A DNA stretch of 32,989 nt. Source: JANNHP01 sp031404455 (lineage in GTDB: Bacteria > Planctomycetota > JAJSAM01 > JAJVHW01). Below, one piece after another: positions 6,556 to 15,690 of the stretch (the stretch's first letter is position 1; each line of letters opens with the position of its first letter). The position numbers and the translations under genes were made by a program. Below the pieces are notes generated by a model. It did not search any database and was not told the origin of the DNA. It saw only the letters and a list, made by a program, of their open reading frames with translations. The DNA is taken from NCBI GenBank assembly GCA_031404455.1, contig JANNHP010000388.1, positions 1 to 32,989 on the forward strand. The letters are read 5' to 3'.

Positions 6556-9024
6556 CTACTTCGGCTTCGCGAGTGCTTCGCGAGCCGTCTTCTCCGCCGC
6601 GGTGCCCGGGAACCTCTCGACGACCTCTTTGTAGAAAGCCTCCGCGAGCGTGGGCATCTTGAACTTCGCGAAGTCCGCGGCCTTGCGCAGGAGCGGCGCC
6701 GCCCGGCGTTCCCACTCCTTCAGGCGGATCTCGTTGCTCGCAGTCGCGACCGACGTCGCGACCTTCGCGGCCTCGACCCCGACGTCGTGCTCGGCGAACT
6801 CGGTCCCTAGCTTCTCGGCGTCGGCGGCTGCGGCCGAGAGCTCCGTCTCGTCGCGGAACTGGATCGCCCCCGCCGCGCGCTTCTGCAGAGCCTCGAGCTG
6901 CGACTTGCCCTGGAGCTCGAGCGCCTTGATCTTCTGGTCGATCGCGTCTCCCTCGGCGCTGCCCGCGGGGAGGAACCCGGCGAGCTGCTTGAGGGTGGCG
7001 ATCGCGACGCCGAACCTCCGCTGCTGCGTGGCGGCGTCCGCGTCGGAGCTCAGCTTCGCGATCTCGGCGCCGAGCGCCGAGGAGTCGGTGTCGATCCTCA
7101 GCACGAGCTTTCCTTCCGTGACGCCGAAGCCGACCTCCCACGCGTCCCCGGCCCGGTAGATCGCGAAGCGCAGAGGACCGCAGCCCTCGCCCTTCGAGAC
7201 CTTGAAGCGGTGCTGACCGCCGAAGCTGACGTGCTGGACCTTCTCGAAGAGGTACGGGTCGCCGACACGGCGGAAGTCGCTCTCGGTGCGCACGCCGACG
7301 CCCGCCGCGACGAACTCGTCGGGCAGCGTCGCGACCCACGCCGCCTCGGCACCCGGCAGGGTCGCCGTCAGGTCGACGTTGCGCCCGCCGCTCGCCGCGA
7401 GAGTCACCGTGAACGGCTGCAACTCACCGCTCGCGGGATCGACGAGCTTGCCCTGCATCGAGACGCCGCCCGAGTCGATCGTCTGCGAGCCCGGCCGGTC
7501 GCCTCGCCGGGACGGATCGGAGACCGATTCTCCGCGCAGCGCGCCGCCGACCGCGTCGCCGTTGACGAGCAGCTTCGCGCCGCCGCGCGAGATCGTGGCC
7601 TGGCCGTCCGCCGAAACCGAGATCGCGATCGGGTTGTCCTGCGACTGCCCGCCGCCGGGGTTGCCCGCGCCGACGACGAGGAACACGTCGTCGAAGTAGG
7701 CCGTGCCGCCGGCCGCGTTGATGAGCTCGAGTCGCGCCGCGCGCGCGCCGTCGGGCGGCACCGCGGCGGACTTGACGTCCTGCCAGGTGTTCGACGACGT
7801 GAGCGTGCTCGCGTTGCGGCCGATCTCGCGGCCTTCCCTGTCGGGCTTGTCGATCCAGACGATACGGACGCCGGCGAGCGCCCCGCCCGCGGTGCGGACG
7901 CTCGCGCCGAACTCGACGGGACGCCCGGGGCTGACGAGGAACGGCGACGTCGCCGACGTCTGCGCCGCGGCGCACGTGCCGGTCGCCCCGTCGCGCGCGA
8001 CCGAGAAGAACGCGGTGCCCTGCTTTGCGGGGCCGTCGGACTTCGAGTCCGCCGCGCGCGACTTCGTCGGCGTGCCCGGACGGTTCTCCCAGCCGGCGCC
8101 CTGGCGGTCCTCGAACGAGAAGTCGTCGACCTTGTTCTGGTCGATCGCTGCGAGCTTCACCTTCTCGCCCGTGAAGACGTCGGGGTGCGTCACGACGTAC
8201 GCGCCGCCGCCGACCACGATCACGAGGACGAGGCCGATCATGACGGCCTGGCTGCGACGCGCCTCCTGGACGCGCGTCATGTCCATCTCGGCGCGCAGGA
8301 GGCCCCACTCCGAGCCGAGGTCGTCCACCGCGGCCATGGCCTTCTCGAAGTCCGAGACCGTCGGGTCGACGAAGACGAAGCGCGTGGCGCCCATGCGGAT
8401 GCGGGCGCCGTGCTGGAGCGCCGTCTCGCTGACGGGCTCGCCGTCGACGAGCGTGCCGTTGGTCGAGCCGAGGTCGCGCAGCACGTAGGCGCCGCCCTCG
8501 CGGGCGATCTCGGCGTGGAAGCCCGACGTGCCCGCGTCGTTCAACTGGACGACGTTCTTCGCGTTGCGCCCGAACGTGATGCGCGGCTTGTCGAGCGGGA
8601 CCTTCTGGCCGTCCCTGTCGCCCCCCGCGAAGACGATCATGCACTGGTCGCTGGCGGAGGTCTCGGCCTTCGACGCCGCGGCGGGCGCGGGACTCGAGGC
8701 ATCCTCCTCGAGCGAGATCTCGTCCTCCGCTGCGGGTCCGTCCTCGAACTTCAGCGCGGCCCGGCCGATCTCGATCAGGTCGCCGGAGACGAGCTTGCGC
8801 TTCTTGACCGTGTCGCCGTTGACCTTCGTGCCGTTCGTCGAGCCGAGGTCGGCGAGCTCGTAGCCGTTCTGGATCCTCAGGATCTGAGCGTGACGGCGGG
8901 AGACGCCGAGGGAGGCGTCGAGGACGATCGTGCAGCCTGCGAGGCTGCCGATCGAGCACGAGTCGCCGACGTCCACGGAGCGCGTCTCGCCCCCGCTTCC
9001 GACGACGTAGGTCAGCTTCGGCAT
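6556..9024 (-). CDS. Double-FHA transmembrane protein with jelly-roll and helical C-terminal regions
   Basis: 822 residues, first gene of the secretion operon. FHA domain 1 (about 1-95) has SRRH (42-45) and DLGSTNGT (59-66); FHA domain 2 (about 128-220) has FGRN (151-154), SGFHAEI (167-173) and DLGSTNGT (184-191). Both keep residues used to bind phosphothreonine, although in the second the SRRH-type motif reads SGFH. A coiled linker leads to a membrane helix (about 260-279). Then comes a beta-rich domain with carbohydrate-binding jelly-roll features (NTWQDVKSAAVPPDGARAA and TAYFDDVFLVV), more beta structure, and a helical TPR/coil end (about 720-822). FHA domains would face the cytoplasm and the rest the periplasm. 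The ATG at 9024 (MPKLTYVV) is chosen over longer frames because GGGAGG lies 7 bases upstream and the FHA fold begins at once. The function is probably phospho-dependent coupling of the machine; this is inference. Confidence 0.82.
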   Translation of the reverse strand: MPKLTYVVGSGGETRSVDVGDSCSIGSLAGCTIVLDASLGVSRRHAQILRIQNGYELADLGSTNGTKVNGDTVKKRKLVSGDLIEIGRAALKFEDGPAAEDEISLEEDASSPAPAAASKAETSASDQCMIVFAGGDRDGQKVPLDKPRITFGRNAKNVVQLNDAGTSGFHAEIAREGGAYVLRDLGSTNGTLVDGEPVSETALQHGARIRMGATRFVFVDPTVSDFEKAMAAVDDLGSEWGLLRAEMDMTRVQEARRSQAVMIGLVLVIVVGGGAYVVTHPDVFTGEKVKLAAIDQNKVDDFSFEDRQGAGWENRPGTPTKSRAADSKSDGPAKQGTAFFSVARDGATGTCAAAQTSATSPFLVSPGRPVEFGASVRTAGGALAGVRIVWIDKPDREGREIGRNASTLTSSNTWQDVKSAAVPPDGARAARLELINAAGGTAYFDDVFLVVGAGNPGGGQSQDNPIAISVSADGQATISRGGAKLLVNGDAVGGALRGESVSDPSRRGDRPGSQTIDSGGVSMQGKLVDPASGELQPFTVTLAASGGRNVDLTATLPGAEAAWVATLPDEFVAAGVGVRTESDFRRVGDPYLFEKVQHVSFGGQHRFKVSKGEGCGPLRFAIYRAGDAWEVGFGVTEGKLVLRIDTDSSALGAEIAKLSSDADAATQQRRFGVAIATLKQLAGFLPAGSAEGDAIDQKIKALELQGKSQLEALQKRAAGAIQFRDETELSAAAADAEKLGTEFAEHDVGVEAAKVATSVATASNEIRLKEWERRAAPLLRKAADFAKFKMPTLAEAFYKEVVERFPGTAAEKTAREALAKPK

Positions 9025-9258
9025 GCCGTCCTCCCACGACGCGCCCCGAATCCCGCGGCAGCAGCGACTCGTCCGCCCCGAGACGGAAAAGGACGACGCC
9101 CGCCCGCCCGCGGGCTCCGAACGCGGTGCCCGTGTCGCGCCTCGTTCCACCCACGTGAGTCGGAGGACGCGCCGCGGCGAGTATAGAGCCGTCCGATCGA
9201 GGCTCCCCAGCACAAAATCCAGCTCGGCAGGCTCGGGGAAACCGGGCGCGCGGCGGCC

Positions 9259-9272
9259 GCAAGATCTTGTCC
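9259..9272 (-). promoter_or_regulatory. Candidate sigma-54 (-24/-12) promoter for the secretion operon
   Basis: On the minus strand the sequence GGACAAGATCTTGC has GG and GC separated by 10 bases, the spacing required by sigma-54, with a good TTGC -12 element but a poor -24 element (GGACA rather than GGCAC). It lies about 235 bases before the FHA gene start and directly after the sigma-54 activator gene. The core CAAGATCTTG is also a perfect palindrome and might be a protein-binding site. A sigma-70-like TATACT at 9180-9185 (minus strand) is an alternative. The rest of the 295-base gap (9025-9319) shows no gene. Confidence 0.3.
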
Positions 9273-9319
9273 GCCAAAGAGTTCGGCGACGCGATCGCGA
9301 CGTGTGTGACCTCTGCGTT

Positions 9320-11047
9320 TCAGGGCGACGGCGCCCGGGCCGACAGCTTGTAGCGACGTAGCTTCTTGCGCAGACCGAGCCGGGAGAGGCCGAGTGCCCG
9401 CGCCGTCCGGGAGATGTTCCCGCCCTCGCGGTCGAGCATCCGGCGCACCACCCGGAGCTCCAGATCCTCGACCAGCGCCTTCAGGTCGCGCCCCTCCGCC
9501 GGGGGCTGACCGGGCGGGGACTCGGCCAGCGCCGCGAGCGGGTCGAGGATCTCCCGCGAGAGTTCGTCCACGTCGATGAGCCCCCGGGAGAGCGCGGCCG
9601 ACCGGCGCAACTCGTTGTCGAGCTGACGCACGTTCCCCGGCCAGGGATACCGGACGAGTGCCGCGAGCGCCGCCTCACTGAGCCGCCGCGGCTTGCCGTC
9701 CTTGCCGAGGTGCGCGAGGAAGTGCTCGCAGAGGGCGGGGATGTCCTCCGGGCGCTGCCTGAGCGGCGGCACCCGGACCTTCACCACCGCGAGCCGGTAG
9801 TAGAGGTCCTCGCGGAAGCGCCCCTCGCGGACGAGCGCCATCAGGTCCCGGTTCGTGGCGGCGACGACGCGGACGTCCACCTTGCGGACGGAGTTGCCCC
9901 CCACGCGGCGGACCTCGCCCTCCTGCAGGACGCGCAGGAGCCGCTTCTGGAGGTTGACGCTCATGTCCCCGACCTCGTCGAGGAAGAGCGTGCCGCCGTC
10001 GGCCCGCTCGAAGAGCCCGGGTGCGGCGGCGTCGGCGCCGGTGAAGGCGCCGCGCTCGTGCCCGAAGAGCTCGTTCTCGAGGAGCGAGTCCGGGAGCGCG
10101 GCGCAGTTCTCCGCGACGAACCGCGCGGTCGCACGTCCCGAGGAGGCGTGCAGCGCCCGGGCGAAGAGCTCCTTGCCCGTGCCGCTCTCGCCTTCGAAGA
10201 GGACGGGAACGCCCGTGTCCGCTATGCGATCGACCTGCCGCAGCACGGCGAGGACCGCCGGGCCGCGTCCGATGATGTCCGGGTAGCGATGGCCGAAGCT
10301 CTCGTCGACGAGTGCCAGGTCGGCGCGCGCGTCGCGCAACTGGGCGGTGCGACGCTCCAGCGAGTCGGCGAGGCGCTCGTTCAGGCGCTTCGCCTCCTCC
10401 GCCGCGGCGAGGAGCTCGTCTCGCTGCCGAAGGTTCTGCGTGAGGAGCCGTATGCGCTCCAGCGCGAGCACCGCCTGCTCCGCGTAGGCGCAGAGCATGT
10501 CGGCGTCGGCGAGGGAGAAGGCACCCTCCTCGCGACGGCTGTCGAGCCAGAGCGCCAGACGCCGCTCGGACTGGAACGGCACGCAGACGACCGATCGAAC
10601 GCCCGCGCTCCGCGTCTCCCGCGACAGGTCCTCGATGACCTCGGCCGCGCCTCCGGCGAGGACGCGACGGGCGACGTGCCCCGCGATGCCCACGTCGGCG
10701 TCGGCGGCGACCTCGCCGCCCGGATCGCGCGACCGGACCACGGTGACGCCGCCGTCGTCCGACGGACCGACCAGGAATGCACGCTCAGCCCCAGCGAGCG
10801 AGAGGGCTCCGTCGAGGAAGGAGTCGAGGAGCTCGTTTTCGTCCGCGGCGCGGGCGAGGCGCTTGTTCAGGTCGAGGATGCGCCGCAGCGTGCGGAGCTC
10901 GTGCGCCACGTCCGGAAGCTCGTCGAGCCCGATGGCGTCGAGGTTCTCGAAGAGGATGCGGGGACGCCCGGCGCGGCGCGGCTCGGCCGGCGCGGCGGAT
11001 TCCTCCGGAGCGGAGAAGCCCTCCAGCGCCGAAAGTCGCTTCGCCAT
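9320..11047 (-). CDS. Sigma-54-dependent transcriptional activator (GAF, AAA+, Fis HTH)
   Basis: 575-residue enhancer-binding protein. A GAF sensor domain (about 50-205) and a coiled linker (205-245) precede the AAA+ domain (about 255-495), which has Walker A GESGTGKE (286-293), an intact sigma-54 contact loop GAFTGA (333-338), Walker B GGTLFLDEVG (351-360) and the later RFREDLYYRL motif. The C-terminal Fis-type helix-turn-helix (about 543-562, GNISRTARALGLSRLGLRKK) binds DNA. There is no receiver domain, so control is by a small ligand or partner rather than a histidine kinase. It reads in the same direction as, and just upstream of, the secretion operon, as PilR-type regulators often do, so that operon is the leading candidate target. 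The ATG at 11047 has no clear ribosome-binding site but TACACT lies 8 bases upstream, suggesting a leaderless message. Confidence 0.95.
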   Translation of the reverse strand: MAKRLSALEGFSAPEESAAPAEPRRAGRPRILFENLDAIGLDELPDVAHELRTLRRILDLNKRLARAADENELLDSFLDGALSLAGAERAFLVGPSDDGGVTVVRSRDPGGEVAADADVGIAGHVARRVLAGGAAEVIEDLSRETRSAGVRSVVCVPFQSERRLALWLDSRREEGAFSLADADMLCAYAEQAVLALERIRLLTQNLRQRDELLAAAEEAKRLNERLADSLERRTAQLRDARADLALVDESFGHRYPDIIGRGPAVLAVLRQVDRIADTGVPVLFEGESGTGKELFARALHASSGRATARFVAENCAALPDSLLENELFGHERGAFTGADAAAPGLFERADGGTLFLDEVGDMSVNLQKRLLRVLQEGEVRRVGGNSVRKVDVRVVAATNRDLMALVREGRFREDLYYRLAVVKVRVPPLRQRPEDIPALCEHFLAHLGKDGKPRRLSEAALAALVRYPWPGNVRQLDNELRRSAALSRGLIDVDELSREILDPLAALAESPPGQPPAEGRDLKALVEDLELRVVRRMLDREGGNISRTARALGLSRLGLRKKLRRYKLSARAPSP

Positions 11048-11055
11048 GCGCCCAG

Positions 11056-11061
11056 AGTGTA
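11056..11061 (-). promoter_or_regulatory. -10-like box 8 bases before the sigma-54 activator start
   Basis: TACACT on the minus strand ends 8 bases before the ATG at 11047, so transcription would start at or next to the start codon. No TTG-type -35 is visible at 16-18 bases. No Shine-Dalgarno sequence is seen in the intervening CTGGGCGC. Confidence 0.35.
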
Positions 11062-11110
11062 CGCCGGTTCGGCGACCCTGCCGGGCCCCGGCCGCCTTCC
11101 ACCCGGCCGG

Positions 11111-11812
11111 TCAGTTCGCCGCGAGATGGACGGCGACGACGGCGGCCGTCTCGATGCGCAGGACGAGCGGCCCGAGGTCGCACGGCAAAGCGCCGAGCCT
11201 CTCGATCTCGGCCTGCTCCGCGGGCGCGAACCCTCCCTCGGGACCGACGAACAGGATCACGCGCGAGGCTCCTGAGACGAGGCCGGGGATCTTCCCGGTC
11301 GAACCCGGAGTCGCCACGAGCCGGACGCCATCGCCCGCGCGGGCCGCCGCCTCCGCGAGCGACATCGGCTCGGCGACGTCGGGGACGTCGGCGCGCCCGC
11401 ACTGCTTCGACGCCTCGACCGCCGAACGCCGCCAGCGGCGGATCGTGTTCTCGCCCGTCTCCTTGCGCACGCTGCGGTCCGCGGCGATCGGGAGGATGCG
11501 CGCCGCCCCCGCCTCGACCGCCTTCTCGACGAGCCACTCCATCCGGCCGCCGCGCGGGATCGCCGTGCAGAGGACGACCTCGCGCGCCGGTCGCGGCGCC
11601 GCGATCGCCGCGCCGAGTTCGACGTCGACGCCGCTCTTCGCGACCGACGCCACCGTCGCCGCGAACTCGCGGCCCGTGCCGTCGAACACGTGCACCACGT
11701 CGCCCTCGCGGGCGCGCAGGACGCGGGCGAGGTGATGTCCCTCTTCCTCCGGGAGCCGCACGCGCCCCGACACCGGGAGCCCCGGCACGTGGACGCGCGG
11801 GACGCGGCTCAC
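11111..11812 (-). CDS. rsmE: 16S rRNA (uracil-1498-N3)-methyltransferase RsmE
   Basis: 233 residues, slightly short of the usual 240-250. RsmE is a SPOUT-class methyltransferase that uses S-adenosylmethionine to methylate U1498 of 16S rRNA in the assembled small subunit. The N-terminal PUA-like part shows HHLARVLRAREGDVVHVFDG. The C-terminal trefoil-knot part has the family motifs FVGPEGGFAPAE and LGPLVLRIETAA, which form the cofactor site. The GTG at 11812 overlaps the TGA of the upstream TPR gene by four bases (GTGA), so translation is probably coupled. The start matches the family N-terminus, which begins close to the first PUA-like strand. Its position after a glycosylation-type cluster looks like operon hitch-hiking rather than a shared pathway. 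Confidence 0.93.
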   Translation of the reverse strand: MSRVPRVHVPGLPVSGRVRLPEEEGHHLARVLRAREGDVVHVFDGTGREFAATVASVAKSGVDVELGAAIAAPRPAREVVLCTAIPRGGRMEWLVEKAVEAGAARILPIAADRSVRKETGENTIRRWRRSAVEASKQCGRADVPDVAEPMSLAEAAARAGDGVRLVATPGSTGKIPGLVSGASRVILFVGPEGGFAPAEQAEIERLGALPCDLGPLVLRIETAAVVAVHLAAN

Positions 11813-14800
11813 TTCGGCGACTCCTTCTCGATCTCCGCGATCTCCTTCGCGAGCCAGACCGCGTGCTTCTCGATCTTCGCCCGGTCCGCCGCGTCCGCGG
11901 GCGCCGCGTCGAGCCACGCGCGGTACTCGGCCATCGCCGCGTCGAGCTGACCGAGTCGCTCGAGCACCGCGGCCCGGTTGATCCGCGCGGCGATCATCGT
12001 CGGGTCCATCTTCAGCGCCGCCTCGAACTGAGGCGCCGCGTCCTCGAGCTTCTGCGACTTCGCGAGGACGACTCCCCGCGCGAAGTGCGCGACCGCCGTC
12101 GGCTCGGCGAAGAGCGATTGCGCGAGGCGCTCCGCGGCCTCGTCGAAGCGGCCCGCCTTGTCGAGGTCCTGCGCCTCGGCGAAGGCACTGCCCGCGATCT
12201 CGTGCAGACGGTCCTTCGCGGCGGCGAGGTCGATCGTCGCGCCAGGCACGTCGAGCGCCTTCTTGAAGTCCGCGATCGCCTCCGAGCGCTTCTTGTAGAG
12301 GAGATAGAAGTGTCCGCGGTCCATGTGGAACTTCGCGATCGCGTCGCGCGGCGCCGCCGATTCGGGAAAGCGGTCGCGGGCGAGCTCGTACTTCGCGAGC
12401 GGCAACTTCCAGTCGCCCTGCGCGCGCAGCACGTCGCCGAGGAAGACGAGCGCGTCGGGCGAGGGCGGGTCGAGTGCGACCGCGCGGTCCGCCGCGGACT
12501 TCGCCTCCGCGAGTTCCTGCTGCACGACCGCGGCCGCGGCGCCGGCGCACTTTTCGAGATGGTTGCGTCCCGCGCGAATCGCGAGGTCGGCGAGGAGCTT
12601 CCGCGCCATCGCCTGCGACGGATCCGCGAGCACGGCCTTCTGCAGCCACGGGAAGGCGTCGCCCGGCTTCTGCTCGAAGACCAGCGTCTCGCCGAGTCGC
12701 GCGAGGACGCGCGGGTCGCCCGGCGCGACCGCCGCCGCGCGGCGCAGATCGTGCTCCGCCTGCAAGAGGAACACGTTGTCCTCCTCGAGGAGGAACTGCG
12801 TGCGCCAGACCTCGGCGCGGTCGAGCAGCGGCTCCACCTCGTTCGGCGCGAGTTCTTCGGCCTTGTCGAACGCCTTCGTCGCGGCGAGGAAGTCCTCCTC
12901 CGCGAAGAGGATCTCGCCTCGCCGCGTGTGGAGACGCCACTCGGGCATGCCGGCGGCGTGCGCGGCGTCGAGCGCCTCGCGGGCCGTCACGAAGTCGGCG
13001 TCGGCGCTCGCGACGTCGGTGCCGCCGCGCCGTCCGATGCCGCGCTCGACGAACGCCGACGCGCGTTCCGCGTGCCGCCGCCACGTCCACTCGGCGTCGT
13101 CCGCAATCTCGATCGACGGAAGCTCGCCCGACGCCGCGACCGCTTCATCGGCGAGTCCGAGAGCGAACCGCGCGCGGATCAAGAGGCGCAGCACGACGCG
13201 GCGCAGGCGCACGTCGCCGTCGCGCGTCCCGGCCTCGGCGATCACGATCTCCCGCAGCGCATCCTTCGCGCGACCGACGCCGAGGTACGCGAGCCCGCGC
13301 AGCGCCGCGGACCGTGCCACGGCGGCGCGATCGTCTCCCGGAACCGGATCGGGCCAGTCCGCGACGCCGGTGTCGAGACGCGACTGCGGCGTGGCGATCG
13401 CCGCGGCGCGCGTCTGCACGGCCTCTTCGAGCAGGATGAGCGCGAGCCCCTCGCGCTTCTCGTCGAGGAGCTCGACCGCGAGTTCGGCGAGGACCGAGGC
13501 GAGCTGTTCACGGATGCGCACGCCTTCCGGATGCAGGTCGCGCGCCTTGCGAAGGTGCGCGGCCGCTTCGTCGAGCTTGCCCGCGCGGCGGGCGACGATG
13601 CCGAGCACCTGCTCGGGCGCCGACGACATCGGGACGATCTCCGCGGCCTTGCGTGCCGCTTCGCGAGCCGCGCCCATGTCGTCGCGCGCGGCCTGCGACT
13701 GCGCCTGGTCGAGGAGCGACGCGGCGAGGAGATCCTTGATGGACGCGTCGCCGGGCCGCAGCTCCATCGCCTTGCGCAGCTTCGTCTCCGCGTCCACGGG
13801 GCGCAGCCACATCGCGTCGAGACGCGCGGCGTCGACGAGCAGATCGGTGTCGAGCGGGTGCGCCGCGATCGCGTCCGCGAGGTCGCGCCGCGCGCCCGCG
13901 CCGTCTCCCGCGACGAGTCGGACCTTTGCGCGCTCCCGGACGATCGCCGGATCGTGCGGCGCCGCCTTCTCCGACTTCGCGAGCGCCTCGCGGACCTCTC
14001 CGGTGCGCCCCGCGATGAGGTACACGCGGGCCAGACCGTTCCACGCGATCGCGCAGCGCTCGTTCATCCGCACGGCCGCTTCGTAGTCCCTCGTCGCGCC
14101 GGCGATGTCGCCGAGCAACTGCTTGCACGACGCGCGGTTGCTGAGCAGGTCCGCGAGCGTCTCGGCGCGGCCGACTTCCTCGACCTGCGACAGACTCGAC
14201 TCCGCCGCGTCGAAGTGGGTCAGCGCCTCGCGAAGTCCCTCGGCGTCCGCGGCACCCGCGTGGGTCAGGTAGAGGTGCGTCGCGAGTCCGTGCTCCGCCC
14301 GTCCGCGATTGAGCGGCGACCGCTCGGTCCTCGACAGCATCGCCGCCGCGCGCCACGCGCGCTCTGCGCGCGCCCAGTCCTCGGCGACGTCGGCCGAGTT
14401 CTCCTGCGCCCGCGTGGTGAACGCTGCCGCGAGTTTCAGTTGGACGAGCGCGCTCTGCGGCGCCTTCGACTCGGCGTCCTGCCAGAGCGTGACGGAGTCG
14501 TGCCAGACCGGCAGGCGCATCGCGCAGAGCGTTGCGAGCACGCCGACGCCGACCGCGGAGGGGAGCATCGACATCGCCCCGTCGCCACGCCGTCGCAGCA
14601 GCCACGCGACACCGATCGCGAACGGGAGGAGCGCGACGTACACGTACCGCTCCGCGAAGAGCACGCTCGTCCGCGGCAGCACGTTGTTGAACGGCAGCAG
14701 CGCGAGCGGCACCGCGAGAAGCGCCGCTGCGGCGCCGCGCGATCGTTTCCACGTCACGCCGACGGCGACGGTCCACACCACGATCACCGCCGCGCCGAGC

Positions 14801-15690
14801 ACCGCCTGCCGCGTGTCCACCGCGTCTGCGGAGAGTCCGTGCTCCACGCTCTGCTTGAACGGCACGCACAGCGCGATGGCGTAGCGCCACACGACCTGCA
14901 GATCGGCGACGAGGATCGCGCCGAGTCCCGCGCCGGTTCCGCCTCCCGCGGTGCCTTCGCGCGACGCGACCCAGAGATGGAGCGCCGTCATCAGTCCCGC
15001 GACGACCGCGTACGGCGTCACGGGCCGGAGTCGCTCGCGGACGCTCGACTCGTCGTCGCGCAGCAGGATCGCGTGCACGGCGAGGAGCAACGGAAGCACG
15101 AGCGTCGTGCCTTTCGCGGTCATCGAGACGAGGAGACAGAGCGCGCCCAGCACGTGCAGCCCTGGGCGCCGCTTCTCGATTCCATCGAGGTAGAAGATGG
15201 CCGCCGCGGCCATCCACACGAACGAGAGCACGTCCTTCCTGCTCGCCACCCACGCCACGCTCTCGGTCGCGACCGGGTGCACGGCGAAGATGACCCCGGC
15301 GAGTCCCGCGACGAAGGCGCGCATTCCGAGGCGCCGCGCGAGGAGCGCCACCATCGCTGCGGCCACGGCGTGCAGGATCGCCGAATGCAGATGGAACACC
15401 CACGGCGCCCCGCGTCCGAGCGCGTGGTCGATTCCGGCGCTCGCGTAGTAGAGCGGCAGCCACGCGTGCATGAACTGCGGCGTCCTCGCGGGACTGAGGA
15501 GCTCCGCGATCCCGGCGGCGAGTCCCTTGCCGATGGCGGGGTTGGCGGGCGAGACGAGGTCGACGTCGTCGTAGTTGACGAACCCGAACGACGTCACCTG
15601 TCCCGCGACGAGGTAAACGACGAGCGCCACCGCGAAGGCGGCGAGCGCCGCGCTCCAGGCGCGGTTCGGCTGCGTTTCGGTGTCGCTCAA
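11809..15690 (-). CDS. TMTC-like polytopic membrane glycosyltransferase with long TPR tail
   Basis: 1293 residues. The N-terminal third (about 1-420) has roughly nine to eleven hydrophobic segments and GT-C features: an acidic pair in the first loop (FVNYDDVDLV), the HPVATESVAWVASRKDVLS motif typical of TMTC and related proteins, and AERYVYVALLPF. The rest (about 430-1293) is nearly all alpha-helical TPR-like repeats, ending in a charged coil. TMTC proteins are TPR-bearing O-mannosyltransferases in animals, and bacterial relatives are presumed to glycosylate exported proteins or lipids; here that is inference. The start is a TTG at 15690 that overlaps the TGA of the asparagine synthase gene (TTGA), with AGGA nine to ten bases upstream. 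The next in-frame Met lies inside the membrane domain, so the rare start is preferred. Together with the neighbouring glycosyltransferase it suggests an envelope-glycan function. Confidence 0.8.
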   Translation of the reverse strand: MSDTETQPNRAWSAALAAFAVALVVYLVAGQVTSFGFVNYDDVDLVSPANPAIGKGLAAGIAELLSPARTPQFMHAWLPLYYASAGIDHALGRGAPWVFHLHSAILHAVAAAMVALLARRLGMRAFVAGLAGVIFAVHPVATESVAWVASRKDVLSFVWMAAAAIFYLDGIEKRRPGLHVLGALCLLVSMTAKGTTLVLPLLLAVHAILLRDDESSVRERLRPVTPYAVVAGLMTALHLWVASREGTAGGGTGAGLGAILVADLQVVWRYAIALCVPFKQSVEHGLSADAVDTRQAVLGAAVIVVWTVAVGVTWKRSRGAAAALLAVPLALLPFNNVLPRTSVLFAERYVYVALLPFAIGVAWLLRRRGDGAMSMLPSAVGVGVLATLCAMRLPVWHDSVTLWQDAESKAPQSALVQLKLAAAFTTRAQENSADVAEDWARAERAWRAAAMLSRTERSPLNRGRAEHGLATHLYLTHAGAADAEGLREALTHFDAAESSLSQVEEVGRAETLADLLSNRASCKQLLGDIAGATRDYEAAVRMNERCAIAWNGLARVYLIAGRTGEVREALAKSEKAAPHDPAIVRERAKVRLVAGDGAGARRDLADAIAAHPLDTDLLVDAARLDAMWLRPVDAETKLRKAMELRPGDASIKDLLAASLLDQAQSQAARDDMGAAREAARKAAEIVPMSSAPEQVLGIVARRAGKLDEAAAHLRKARDLHPEGVRIREQLASVLAELAVELLDEKREGLALILLEEAVQTRAAAIATPQSRLDTGVADWPDPVPGDDRAAVARSAALRGLAYLGVGRAKDALREIVIAEAGTRDGDVRLRRVVLRLLIRARFALGLADEAVAASGELPSIEIADDAEWTWRRHAERASAFVERGIGRRGGTDVASADADFVTAREALDAAHAAGMPEWRLHTRRGEILFAEEDFLAATKAFDKAEELAPNEVEPLLDRAEVWRTQFLLEEDNVFLLQAEHDLRRAAAVAPGDPRVLARLGETLVFEQKPGDAFPWLQKAVLADPSQAMARKLLADLAIRAGRNHLEKCAGAAAAVVQQELAEAKSAADRAVALDPPSPDALVFLGDVLRAQGDWKLPLAKYELARDRFPESAAPRDAIAKFHMDRGHFYLLYKKRSEAIADFKKALDVPGATIDLAAAKDRLHEIAGSAFAEAQDLDKAGRFDEAAERLAQSLFAEPTAVAHFARGVVLAKSQKLEDAAPQFEAALKMDPTMIAARINRAAVLERLGQLDAAMAEYRAWLDAAPADAADRAKIEKHAVWLAKEIAEIEKESPK

